64,000 nt of DNA, from positions 248,001 to 312,000 of the forward strand of contig NZ_JAYMFI010000001.1 in NCBI RefSeq assembly GCF_035830635.1, written 5' to 3'. The notes under the pieces are model-generated. The model saw only the letters and a list, made by a program, of their open reading frames with translations, was not told the origin of the DNA and ran no database searches. Of this stretch, positions 41,818-49,609 are shown in pieces; positions within the stretch are counted from its first letter, which is position 1, and each line of letters opens with the position of its first letter. The position numbers and the translations under genes are program-made. Source of the stretch: Adlercreutzia shanghongiae. Its GTDB lineage: Bacteria > Actinomycetota > Coriobacteriia > Coriobacteriales > Eggerthellaceae.

Positions 41818-42456
41818 CTAGGCCACTTCGCGAACCTCTCCCGCCTGCTCGATGTTGAGCATGCGCGTGACCACATCGATGAGCACCTCGTCATCGGCAT
41901 CGGGATGAGAGCGCAGATAGCTCACCAGTCCCACGATGAGCACGTAGAACGTCTCGTACAAATGGTCGGACTGCTCGCCGTACTTGGTATGGTCGACCAC
42001 AGGATGGGCCACCATGAACTCGGCGCCCTGGGCGGCGAAGCGATTGAGGAAATCCAAATACAGCGCCGCGTTCTCCTGGGTGGAAAGCGCCATGCGGAAC
42101 GTATTCTTCTCGAAGAGCACCATGCGCATGATTTTCACCATGGAATGTAGCGACTCGTCGGTGGCCTGGGTGACGCGGCTCTCGTGCCAGTGCTGCATGG
42201 CCTCCAGAAAGTCGGTGATGTACTGGTCGAGCACCGCGCTCGTCACTTCCTCCTTGTTCTGGAAGTAATGGTAAAACAGCGAGCGGGTGACCCCCACGTG
42301 GTTGGTGATGTCCTGGATGGAGGTGTGGGCCAGGCCCTTCTCCTCGTACAGCTCGCGGGCGGCCACGACGATTTCGGCGGAGCGCTTGGCGGTATCGTTG
42401 CTGCGAAGCACCTCACGAGTCGCAATACCGCGCGTGTTCTTCTTGTTCGACTGCAT
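41818..42456 (-). CDS. TetR/AcrR-family transcriptional regulator
   Basis: A 212-residue repressor-type protein. The N-terminal HTH is clear (ARELYEEKGLAHTSIQDITNHVGVTRSLFYHYFQNKEE). The C-terminal ligand domain is all-helical with no recognisable ligand. ATG 42456 follows AGGAGG. It is divergent from the EEP hydrolase gene, across a 325-nt spacer with an inverted repeat TATCGTT...AACGATA (about 42649-42690) that might be its operator. The galactose operon lies downstream on the same strand. Confidence 0.9.
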   Translation of the reverse strand: MQSNKKNTRGIATREVLRSNDTAKRSAEIVVAARELYEEKGLAHTSIQDITNHVGVTRSLFYHYFQNKEEVTSAVLDQYITDFLEAMQHWHESRVTQATDESLHSMVKIMRMVLFEKNTFRMALSTQENAALYLDFLNRFAAQGAEFMVAHPVVDHTKYGEQSDHLYETFYVLIVGLVSYLRSHPDADDEVLIDVVTRMLNIEQAGEVREVA

Positions 42457-42781
42457 GAGGGCCTCCTGTCTGTGGGAGCACCCGAGAAAACGACGCCGGC
42501 CGAGATGAAGGGTGCCAAGGGGAAAATGCGTAAGCCTGTGCAAACCGATGGGTTCACCTTAGGACTTAGTCCTTCTTCGTCGCCGTCGTGTCAGCGCTCT
42601 GTTACCGCGCCGTCATTAAGCGGCTACAGAGTTTTCAGATTCGGGGTTATCGTTGAGCGTATTGCTCATCTAATGCGAATGTCTAACGATAGGGTTAAGC
42701 TAGGGTAATCCACATCGGCCCGTATAGCGCCGTGAAGTACAATGGCGGCACGCCGTTTTCCCCTCGACCAAAGGAGCCTCT
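42457..42781. promoter_or_regulatory. tetR / EEP divergent control region
   Basis: This spacer contains no ORF with a ribosome binding site. It has a TACAAT box at about 42739 suited as -10 for the EEP gene, and the inverted repeat TATCGTT...AACGATA at about 42649-42690. Confidence 0.4.
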
Positions 42782-43885
42782 GTGGCCAAGCGCATAATTA
42801 CGATTCTGCTCGCGCTCATCGGCGCGGTGCTGGTTGCCGCCGTCGTCTACGTCGCCTACGTCATGGTCAGCTACGACCGGTTGGAAGACAATCTGGCGCT
42901 TGCCATTGACGCGCCTTTGGCCGCCGACGAGAACGCCCCCACAGTGTCCCCCGATAGCGAGCTCACCGTCATCACCGCCAACCTCGGCTTCGGCGCCTAT
43001 AACCGCGACTTCGACTTTTTCATGGACGGAGGTACCGGATCGGTGGCCTCAAGTCCCGAGGTGGTGCGCGAGGACATCATCGGCTCGGCCGAGGCCCTGC
43101 GGGCGCTTACGCCAGACTTCGTCTTGTTCCAAGAGGTGGACGTGGACGGCACCCGCAGCCATCATATAGACGAGTACGAGCTTCTGCGCACCCAGTTCCC
43201 CAGCGATTGGTCGGTGTTCTGCGAGAACTACGACTCGGCCTTCCTCGCTTGGCCGCTTTATGCACCCCACGGCGCCAACCGCGCGGGGCTTGCCACCTTC
43301 TCGCGCCTGCCCGTGGCCGACCCCGTGCGCAAGAGCCTGCCCATATCCGAGAGCTTCAGCAAATTTCTCGACCTGGACCGCTGCTACTCCATCGTGCGCG
43401 TGCCCGTGGGCGAAAAGGAGCTCGCGCTCATGAACGTGCACCTGTCGGCCTACGGCGCCGACGCCTCCATCATGGCCGCCCAGCGCGAGAAGCTCTACCA
43501 GGATATGGTAGCCGAGCGGGCCTCCGGCAACTACGTCATCGCCGGAGGCGACTACAACCACGATATGATCGGCGTATCGGGCGAGGTATACGGAAACGCC
43601 ACGCAAGCGGTGGAGAGCTGGGCCAAGCCTTACGACTTCGCCGGCGTGCCCGAGGGCTTCACCGTGGCCGCGAAGGCGAAGCTGGACGAGACCGGCACCG
43701 CCGCCTTCCCCGACGCCGCCACCTGTCGCGACGCGGGCCGACCCTACGATGGCACCAACGACCGCTGGGTGATGGACACCTTCATCTACTCCGACAACAT
43801 CGAGTGCCTCGACTGCGCGACCGTCGATCTGGACTTCGCCTACTCGGATCACAATCCCGTCGCCCTGACGTTCAAGCTGAAGTAG
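42782..43885 (+). CDS. Membrane-anchored endonuclease/exonuclease/phosphatase (EEP) family hydrolase
   Basis: A 367-residue protein with an N-terminal membrane anchor (ITILLALIGAVLVAAVVYVAYVM, split about residues 5-28) and an extracytoplasmic EEP domain: ANLGFGAYN, VLFQEVD (metal Glu), MNVHLSA, AGGDYNHD and the final YSDHNPV. Family members cut phosphodiesters in nucleic acids or sphingolipid/inositol compounds. The start is GTG 42782 after AAAGGAG. It is divergent from tetR, which may regulate it. Confidence 0.88.
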   Translation: MAKRIITILLALIGAVLVAAVVYVAYVMVSYDRLEDNLALAIDAPLAADENAPTVSPDSELTVITANLGFGAYNRDFDFFMDGGTGSVASSPEVVREDIIGSAEALRALTPDFVLFQEVDVDGTRSHHIDEYELLRTQFPSDWSVFCENYDSAFLAWPLYAPHGANRAGLATFSRLPVADPVRKSLPISESFSKFLDLDRCYSIVRVPVGEKELALMNVHLSAYGADASIMAAQREKLYQDMVAERASGNYVIAGGDYNHDMIGVSGEVYGNATQAVESWAKPYDFAGVPEGFTVAAKAKLDETGTAAFPDAATCRDAGRPYDGTNDRWVMDTFIYSDNIECLDCATVDLDFAYSDHNPVALTFKLK

Positions 43886-43892
43886 GAATACC

Positions 43893-44592
43893 GTGGAAGA
43901 CGGCTGCTTCAAACTTCCTCCGCTGACGCATCTGGGCTGGGCCTTTCTGCTCGCTTGGGTGTTCTGCGTCTTCTACACCTCGGCCGCCGGGGGCATCAGC
44001 GCAGGGCTGAGCGACAGCACCGGCTCGCTGGCCACGGGCATCGGCAGCGCGCTTATGTGGGTCATGTGGGGCGAGTACTACGCGGTCATTCCCCGCGATA
44101 AAGCCGAGGGGCTCGCGGCAGCCAGCATGGTACGCGCCACCCCTTGGCAGGCCTTGGACGCACGGGCTTCGGCATTCTGACGGTGTTCTCTATCGTCAGC
44201 ATGGCGGGCATGCTCTGCGAGAACCGCACCAATGGCGCCGTCCTCCAGGGCATTCTCGTGTTCAGCGCTCTTATGATGGCCCTCGTCGCCCTCTCGGCCG
44301 TGCCGGGCCTGCGACGCATCTCGCTCTCGTTTCTCTACCGATGGATGTGCCCGGTGCTCGTGACCATCACGATGTTCGTGTTGAACGACCAGGCCAGCCT
44401 CCATCGACCGCTGCCGGTGGCTCTGCAGAGCGGAAACGGGGTCGTGGGTGCGGGAGCCCGTGGTTCTCGCCGCGAGTCGCCCGTCGAAGCGCCTGCGGCT
44501 CAGGCGGAAGCTCTCCAAGAAATCGACAGTGCTTCTACGCCAAGATCGGCGTGCACTCGCGCCAAGAGCTCATCGACCTCGTGCGCGGCTAG
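43893..44592 (+). pseudogene. Decayed LuxR-family membrane regulator
   Basis: Three frames each hold a piece of the same type of protein as at 5252-6883. The N-terminal piece is LTHLGWAFLLAWVFCVFYTSAA in the first frame, ending at a stop near 44180. Middle membrane segments (LTVFSIVSMAGMLCENRTNG, ILVFSALMMALVALSAV) are in the second. The last turn of the LuxR HTH (FYAKIGVHSRQELIDLVRG) is in the third. About half of the gene is missing, including most of the HTH. It lies beside a decayed flavoprotein reductase, so it is the ruin of a regulator-reductase pair. Confidence 0.82.
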
Positions 44593-44625
44593 ACCATCCC
44601 CCTCTATCGAGGTGCCCAAGGCCCG

Positions 44626-44773
44626 GATTGCTTTGAAATCGACGGGTAGCGTAGTCGTTCAGCCGACCGAGTCGCAACAGGAATCTTCTGACCTGGGAAA
44701 ATGTCAAGCCGTCGGGTTCAAAATTCCGAAACCGCCCTCAAGAAACTACGCTACCCGTCGATTTGCAAGCAAT
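44626..44773. repeat. Long-armed palindromic element, family B, copy 2
   Basis: The arms (about 44627-44657 and 44744-44773) match those at 30895-31030 (core GACGGGTAGCGTAGT, outer TTGCTTTGAAA). The centre differs from copy 1 apart from a short CTGGGRAAA. It lies directly after the LuxR pseudogene. Confidence 0.75.
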
Positions 44774-44798
44774 TCGCCACAACCCGCAAACGCGAAAC

Positions 44799-44820
44799 GG
44801 GCTCCCCCGGAGGGGAGCCC
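44799..44820 (+). terminator. Short GC hairpin
   Basis: GGGCTCCC and its complement with a 6-nt loop, just after the family B element. No U-tract. Perhaps the old terminator of one of the two pseudogenes around it. Confidence 0.4.
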
Positions 44821-44967
44821 TGAAGGTGCGCCTGCAAGAGGGAGGGATGGCAGGCTCGGGAAAAGCGATCGCATCGGCGGAAGCGGCGGCTTCTCGGGGG
44901 ATGCCGCTTATTGTCCGCCTCGTCGGGCGCTACTCCACGGCGAGAACGGGTTCCACCCCGCTCGGCG

Positions 44968-45519
44968 CTACTCCACGCCGAGGGCGTGCTTGGCAGCGAT
45001 GCGGGCGAAGGTGGCCTTCTGGTCGGCGTCGAACTCCATCATATCGGCGAGCTCTTCCAAGGTGTCGGCCTTCTTCAACATGCCGGACTCCAGGCGCGGA
45101 TCGAGCCAAAAGGAATCCAGGTGCTCCTTAGTCAGTGCCTCGCAGTCATACACGTCGGCGTTGAACGCGGTGCCCGAGGGTGCCAGATACAGACAGGAGC
45201 AGCCGCAGGTGTCGAACTGGGCGATGTCCTCCCAGTAGTTGCCGTCCCACACGATCCAGCTGAGGTGGCCGGGCTGCCGCGCGCCGCCGGCGTAGCTCAT
45301 GGGGTAGCACTGGTCCTCGTTCATGAAGCGTTCGCCGTTGATGTTCACGTGCAGGAACGGCTGGCTGCCGGGCAGAAAGATGTCGCCGGACTGGGTCATG
45401 GCGGCGTGGTTCATCAGCGTGGGGACGTCCTCCTGATGATCGAGCGCAAGCTTGGAGTTCAGCGCGCCGATGGCCTCACGGGCGGCGGCGATGGCGCCGG
45501 CTTTCTCCAGCACGACCAC
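44968..45519 (-). pseudogene. Decayed FAD-dependent reductase (fumarate reductase flavoprotein family)
   Basis: The readable 183 residues start with a piece of the FAD-binding region (VVVLEKAGAIAAAREAIG) and then jump to the substrate domain (VNINGERFMNEDQCYPMSYAGG). They stop before the C-terminal FAD motif, whereas an intact member has about 550 residues. The Tat signal and GxGxxG are missing. An 18-nt piece of its 3' end is repeated once at 44926-44943 (17 of 18 identical). It lies beside the decayed LuxR regulator. Confidence 0.8.
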
Positions 45520-45588
45520 CTTCGCGCCGTTCCGCTATACTGCACATCATCTTCGAACCGCGAAGCGCAACGCTTAAGGAGGCGCCCA

Positions 45589-45915
45589 ATGATCACCACC
45601 ACGACCCCGACCGTCGAGGGCTACCGCATCACCGGTTACTACGGCATCGTCTTCGGCGAGGTCATCACCGGCATCAACTTCCTGCGCGACTTCGGCGCGG
45701 GTATCCGCAACATCGTGGGCGGCCGCTCCGAGGGCTACGAGGAGGAGCTCATGCAGGCACGCACCCAGGCCATCGCCGAGATGGAGCAGCGTGCCGCCGC
45801 CCTGGGCGCCCACGCCATCGTCGGGGTGGATGTCGATTACGAAGTGCTCGGCCAGGGCAACATGCTCATGGTAAGCGCCTCGGGCACCGCCGTCACCGTC
45901 GAGGCGATCGCCTAG
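45589..45915 (+). CDS. YbjQ/DUF74 heavy-metal-binding-domain family protein
   Basis: A 108-residue protein that matches the YbjQ family over its whole length: GYRITGYYGIVFGEVITG, GGRSEGYEEELMQARTQAI, and AIVGVDVDYEVLG. It forms small oligomers; the function is unknown despite the name. The ATG follows AAGGAGG. A degenerate copy of its 3' end lies at 56216-56320. Confidence 0.93.
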   Translation: MITTTTPTVEGYRITGYYGIVFGEVITGINFLRDFGAGIRNIVGGRSEGYEEELMQARTQAIAEMEQRAAALGAHAIVGVDVDYEVLGQGNMLMVSASGTAVTVEAIA

Positions 45916-45923
45916 GTTTCCCT

Positions 45924-46691
45924 TTGAGCTGGCTTTCGAAAGCACGCGAGCAATACCCTCTTCCGGAAGAAGAGGATGCGAAGCTTACCCAGATTATGGT
46001 TGCTTCGGTGCTGCTGACGTGCCTTATCGCCATTGCGTGCTGCATCATCCTCGCGCTCTTGCGCGGCACGCCGCTTTTCGAAGCGCTCACGAACGGATGG
46101 GCCGCCGACCTCGCCCAAGCTTTGGCAGTCGGCTGGCCCATCTCCGTGGCTGTCGGCATCGTTTTGGCGGCCGCGATGCTCGCTGTCGCCTTCACTGCCG
46201 AAAAGGTTTTCTGGCACCGACCCGACGTGCGCGAAGATATCTACGCGATACGGCAGGGGCTGAACGGGGAGATTCCCCGCCTTGCCCTTTGGAAGGTGAC
46301 GTGCGTTATGGTGGGCGTCGGTTGCGTGGAAGAGGCTGGATTCCGTTATGCGGCCACCGGCGTCATCATGTTCATCGCCGAGCCGGCGCTGGGCTTTCCC
46401 GCTGCCGCCGTTATTGCCGTAGCCGCATCCTCGGCCGTGTTCGCCATCATGCACGTGCAGTACCGCAGCCCCTGCGCTCTTGGGCTGGTGGGCCTTCTCG
46501 GCGTTATGCTCGGTGCCGTGTATGTCGCCACGGGCATGCTCACCGCCGTCATCGTCGCCCATGCCCTGTACGATATCGGCAACGTCTCCCTCGAAGCGCG
46601 CAAAATGCTGCGCGATCCCGACTATTTCCACGGAGAGGCGCCCGTAAACGCCGTCGAAGAGGAAATGGAGCGCGCACTGAAAGGCGAATAG
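45924..46691 (+). CDS. CPBP family intramembrane metalloprotease
   Basis: A 255-residue protein with about six membrane helices. The CPBP/Abi active-site motifs are present: CVEEAGFRYA (EExxxR), FAIMHVQYR, and VIVAHALYD. These resemble the prenyl endopeptidases Rce1; bacterial members are linked to bacteriocin immunity or processing, but no bacteriocin genes are near. The start is a TTG at 45924, with a poor ribosome binding site, 8 nt after the ybjQ stop. Confidence 0.85.
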   Translation: MSWLSKAREQYPLPEEEDAKLTQIMVASVLLTCLIAIACCIILALLRGTPLFEALTNGWAADLAQALAVGWPISVAVGIVLAAAMLAVAFTAEKVFWHRPDVREDIYAIRQGLNGEIPRLALWKVTCVMVGVGCVEEAGFRYAATGVIMFIAEPALGFPAAAVIAVAASSAVFAIMHVQYRSPCALGLVGLLGVMLGAVYVATGMLTAVIVAHALYDIGNVSLEARKMLRDPDYFHGEAPVNAVEEEMERALKGE

Positions 46692-46729
46692 GGGCTCAAC
46701 ATCCCAGCCTGCAGGCGTTGGCGAGATTG

Positions 46730-47284
46730 CTATTTGACGAGCATGCCCGAGGCGACGTCGTCGGCCACCTCGTCGCCGGCAAGCGTGCGCAGGATCTGGA
46801 GGCCGAAGGGCAACGCCGCGCCCGGGCCCGTGGCAGTGATGAGGTTGCCGTCGACGAACACGCTCTCGTGGGGCTGGTAGACGCCCGCCGGCCAGCCTTC
46901 CTCGCAGCCGGGATAGCACACCGCGGCACGGCCGTTCAGAAGCCCCGCGTTGGCGAGCACCATGGGGCCGGCGCAGATGGCGGCCACGTACTCGCCCGCC
47001 TCCATGCGGCGGCGCAGCTCGGCTACCACGCGCGCACTCTTTCCGAGGTTGTCCACGCCCACCGAGCCGCCGGGCACAATGGCGGCATCGAAGCCCGTTA
47101 GATCGAGCGCGGAGAGCGGGACGTCGGCCTCGAGCTTCACCCCATGGGCCGCGCGCACCGCCAAATCGTCGGATACGGCGGCCAGTACCACGTCCACGCC
47201 TCCGCGGCGAAGTGCATCCACCGGCGCCACCACCTCCAAGGGCTCGCACCCGTTCGCCAGAAACATCACCGCAGACTTCGCCAT
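46730..47284 (-). CDS. DJ-1/PfpI family protein
   Basis: A 184-residue protein with the nucleophilic-elbow Cys in AAICAGPMVLANAG, the upstream Glu in NGCEPLEVVAPVDALRRGG, and an ATGPGAALPFGLQIL C-terminal motif. It is closest in outline to the DJ-1/YajL/ThiJ subgroup (glyoxalase or deglycase activity has been proposed). It is convergent with the CPBP gene. A scrambled partial copy is found at 56373-56436 and 57858-57965. Confidence 0.92.
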   Translation of the reverse strand: MAKSAVMFLANGCEPLEVVAPVDALRRGGVDVVLAAVSDDLAVRAAHGVKLEADVPLSALDLTGFDAAIVPGGSVGVDNLGKSARVVAELRRRMEAGEYVAAICAGPMVLANAGLLNGRAAVCYPGCEEGWPAGVYQPHESVFVDGNLITATGPGAALPFGLQILRTLAGDEVADDVASGMLVK

Positions 47285-47409
47285 GACTGGTCCTTTCGTC
47301 CGTTTTCGTAAGACATTCACCATTCTAGCGCAGGCCGCGACGGCCGCCCCGCCTGCACCCGCCGAATGTTACAGACGAGAAGAGAGGGCGCAGTTCCTCC
47401 CCAAGGGCG

Positions 47410-47739
47410 CTACGCGAGAACCGGCATCTCCACGATACGCATCTCGCCGTTCGGCAACGCACACTCTAGCTGAATATGGAGGCGCCCTCCGAGAGCCGCC
47501 GCATAGCGCTTGAGCGTCCCAGCCCGCACCGACTCAATGGAACCGTGCTCGATTTCCGAAATGCGCTTCTGACTTACACCCATACGATTCCCCACTTCGG
47601 TCTGGGTCAATCCGGCCATCTTTCTAATCTCAGCCAACTCGTATGCCTCGATGCGAGCTTGCAGCTCCTCCCGTTTTCGCTCAACTGCCTCATGTGAAAT
47701 ACCACGTTTTACCATGTACTCCTCAGGGCTCAGACTCAT
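47410..47739 (-). CDS. higA: HigA-like Xre antitoxin
   Basis: A 109-residue protein with an HTH of the Xre type (IRKMAGLTQTEVGNRMGVSQKRISEIE) and a C-terminal beta tail. It is the second gene of a toxin-first pair, 10 nt after the toxin stop, with its own AAGGAGGGG-type site. It should bind both the toxin and the operator at 48220-48239. Confidence 0.9.
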   Translation of the reverse strand: MSLSPEEYMVKRGISHEAVERKREELQARIEAYELAEIRKMAGLTQTEVGNRMGVSQKRISEIEHGSIESVRAGTLKRYAAALGGRLHIQLECALPNGEMRIVEMPVLA

Positions 47740-47749
47740 ATCCCCTCCT

Positions 47750-48163
47750 TTATCTCATTGTCTCCAAATGCTCCGCAAATCGCCGATCAGCTTCAGGGAT
47801 AGCGCGCTTATACCATGCGCGCCACTGACCGCGCTTATCCCCGCCAAGAAGCAGGATCGCGTGCCGCCGCGGGTCAAATGCGAAGAGAATCCTGATCTCC
47901 GAGACGCCCGCCGAACCCGGCCGCAGCTCCTTCATGTTCTTAAAGCGAGATCCCTCGATAGCCCCCACGAGAGGACGCTTCAGAAGCGGTCCCTGCTCCC
48001 GAAGCACACCAACGGCCGCAAGGACAAGCGCTACCGATTCGTCGTCGAGCGTATCGAGCCAATCTTCGATGTAAGCCATATCGACTTGCCACGATTTTAT
48101 ACGGTTTTCCTTGTATAAGTCAATCGGTATATCAGGATTATGCCCATGAGATTTTTCGCCCAT
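47750..48163 (-). CDS. higB: HigB/RelE-like toxin (phage-derived Gp49-like)
   Basis: A 137-residue protein. The core is VDMAYIEDWLDTLD..., PLVGAIEGSRFKNMKELRPG, and IRILFAFDPRRHAILLLGGDKRGQW, the pattern of RelE-superfamily mRNA interferases of the HigB type. The N-terminal about 28 residues before the usual start are extra; however, the ATG at 48163 has a strong AAAGGAGGGG site, so I keep it. Confidence 0.9.
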   Translation of the reverse strand: MGEKSHGHNPDIPIDLYKENRIKSWQVDMAYIEDWLDTLDDESVALVLAAVGVLREQGPLLKRPLVGAIEGSRFKNMKELRPGSAGVSEIRILFAFDPRRHAILLLGGDKRGQWRAWYKRAIPEADRRFAEHLETMR

Positions 48164-48219
48164 CTCCCCTCCTTTGCGGAACGGCTGTCCTCAAGGAAGA
48201 GTTAGGGATCTCCCAACCT

Positions 48220-48264
48220 AATCAAACATTTGTTTGATTATAGTACATATGTTTGTATAGTCAA
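48220..48264 (-). promoter_or_regulatory. higBA promoter with palindromic operator
   Basis: On the minus strand TTGACT (48264-48259) and TATAAT (48242-48237) are 16 nt apart, a strong promoter. The palindrome AATCAAACA-TT-TGTTTGATT (48220-48239) overlaps the -10 and the start of transcription. This is the standard layout for an autorepressed type II toxin-antitoxin operon. Confidence 0.82.
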
Positions 48265-48293
48265 GCATCAGCACGCACATCGGAGTCGCAAAA

Positions 48294-48338
48294 GCCCCTC
48301 GTGCCCCGCAACGACAAATGTCGCGGGGCACGAGGGGC
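48294..48338 (-). terminator. Terminator of the first dms operon
   Basis: A perfect 16-bp GC-rich stem (GCCCCTCGTGCCCCGC and complement), followed on the minus strand by TTTTG, 22 nt after the torD stop. Part of the same sequence, AAAAGCCCCTCGT, recurs at about 54325, next to the IS110 element. Confidence 0.8.
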
Positions 48339-48359
48339 AAGAGGAGGGACGAAATTTTC

Positions 48360-49016
48360 TCAGATCCACCTGTCGCGCCGCAGATCGGCGGCGGCAAGAG
48401 CCTCTATCAGCTCGACAAGCGCCATGTACCACTCTCCAGCGGCCCCCGCGCCAGCTGCGCCGCGGGCCAGATCGTCGCGGTAGCGGCTCAGCCACCGGCC
48501 CAGATGCTCGTCGATGAACGTCCGCGATGAGGCCGTCGCATCGTCGTAGGGCTCGCCGCTTGCCCGCCGATCAACCATCTGACGGGCCAGAGCCGCCAGA
48601 AATCCCAGCTCCAGGGCAAGATGGTCATCAGCCACATGGGGATAGCCTTCTGGCAGGTAGCCGGCCACGCGATAGGCGTTGCGCACATCGAGGGTCTCGG
48701 TCTGGAAGAGGGCCTTCGAGCGACTGCGATACACCGATTCCCACGGAGGCGCGGCCAGCTTTCCAGGGCCGACGAAAAGGCGCATGTACACCCCTGTCGC
48801 CGCCTCGATGTCCCGCAGCGCGGCATTCCCCGACTCGCACACCCGCAAGCCAAGACCAGGATCGATCCCCGCCGCCTCGCAAGCGGACGCCATCAGCGAG
48901 GGGTCTACCGCATCGGTCAGATCGGCCGTCGGCTCTCCGCCGAAAACCCGCTGACCCAACGTGTAGAGGTACATCCTCGCGGACAGCAGCGCCGCGACAT
49001 CCTCGCCCGCCGCCAT
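48360..49016 (-). CDS. TorD/DmsD-family molybdoenzyme chaperone (cluster 1)
   Basis: A 218-residue all-helical protein of the TorD family, which binds the Tat signal and inserts the molybdenum cofactor of its partner. The conserved region is GPGKLAAPPWESVYRS and later VADDHLALELGFLAALA. It starts on the last bases of dmsB (TAATG), so it is co-translated. It is similar to, but clearly different from, the second copy at 58329-59165. Confidence 0.88.
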   Translation of the reverse strand: MAAGEDVAALLSARMYLYTLGQRVFGGEPTADLTDAVDPSLMASACEAAGIDPGLGLRVCESGNAALRDIEAATGVYMRLFVGPGKLAAPPWESVYRSRSKALFQTETLDVRNAYRVAGYLPEGYPHVADDHLALELGFLAALARQMVDRRASGEPYDDATASSRTFIDEHLGRWLSRYRDDLARGAAGAGAAGEWYMALVELIEALAAADLRRDRWI

Positions 49017-49594
49017 TAGATCATCGTCTCCTTGTAGTCAGCCGCAAGCGCGCACTGCTTCGCATCGATCAGCAGCGCCGGGCCCGTCTCGTCGGCGGAA
49101 GGGAGGATCGGCAGCTCGACCACCAGGTTCTCGCCCTCGTGCTTCGCGCGCAGCTCCTCGATATCCCCGAACTCGAGCGCCCTCATGGGGCAGGCGTCCA
49201 CGCAGACAGGATTCTCGCCGTTGTCGCGAAACGCCTTGCACGAGTCGCAGCGAACCGACACGCCGGCCTCCTCGTCGACCATGGGATGCCCGTAGGGGCA
49301 CGCGCTCACGCACGAGCCGCAGCCGATGCACGTCTCTTTGTCGCGGTACACCGTGCCGTCATCGGACTTCTGCGTGGCACCTGTCGGGCAGGCGGCGGCG
49401 CAAGCCGGGTCGGCGCAATGGTTGCAGGCGGCCGAGTAATGGTAGAACTGGGCCTGGGGATAGCTGCCGCTGGTGAAGGTGGCCACCTTTCGCACGGCCA
49501 CGTTGACCGGCAGGTCGTTGCGATCCTGGCAGGCAATTTGGCAAACCCTGCACCCCGTGCAAGCAGATTCGCGGAAGTAAAAACCGAGAGCCAT
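49016..49594 (-). CDS. dmsB: DmsB-like four-cluster ferredoxin subunit (cluster 1)
   Basis: A 192-residue electron-transfer subunit with four 4Fe-4S motifs (CTGCRVCQIAC, CNHCADPACAAACPTGA, CIGCGSCVSACPYG, and CDSCKAF with CVDACPMRAL). It passes electrons from a quinol-oxidising anchor to the catalytic subunit. No membrane anchor (DmsC/NrfD) is encoded next to this cluster. A GGAGG site precedes the start, 15 nt after dmsA. Confidence 0.93.
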   Translation of the reverse strand: MALGFYFRESACTGCRVCQIACQDRNDLPVNVAVRKVATFTSGSYPQAQFYHYSAACNHCADPACAAACPTGATQKSDDGTVYRDKETCIGCGSCVSACPYGHPMVDEEAGVSVRCDSCKAFRDNGENPVCVDACPMRALEFGDIEELRAKHEGENLVVELPILPSADETGPALLIDAKQCALAADYKETMI

Positions 49595-49609
49595 GATAAT
49601 CCTCCTGTC

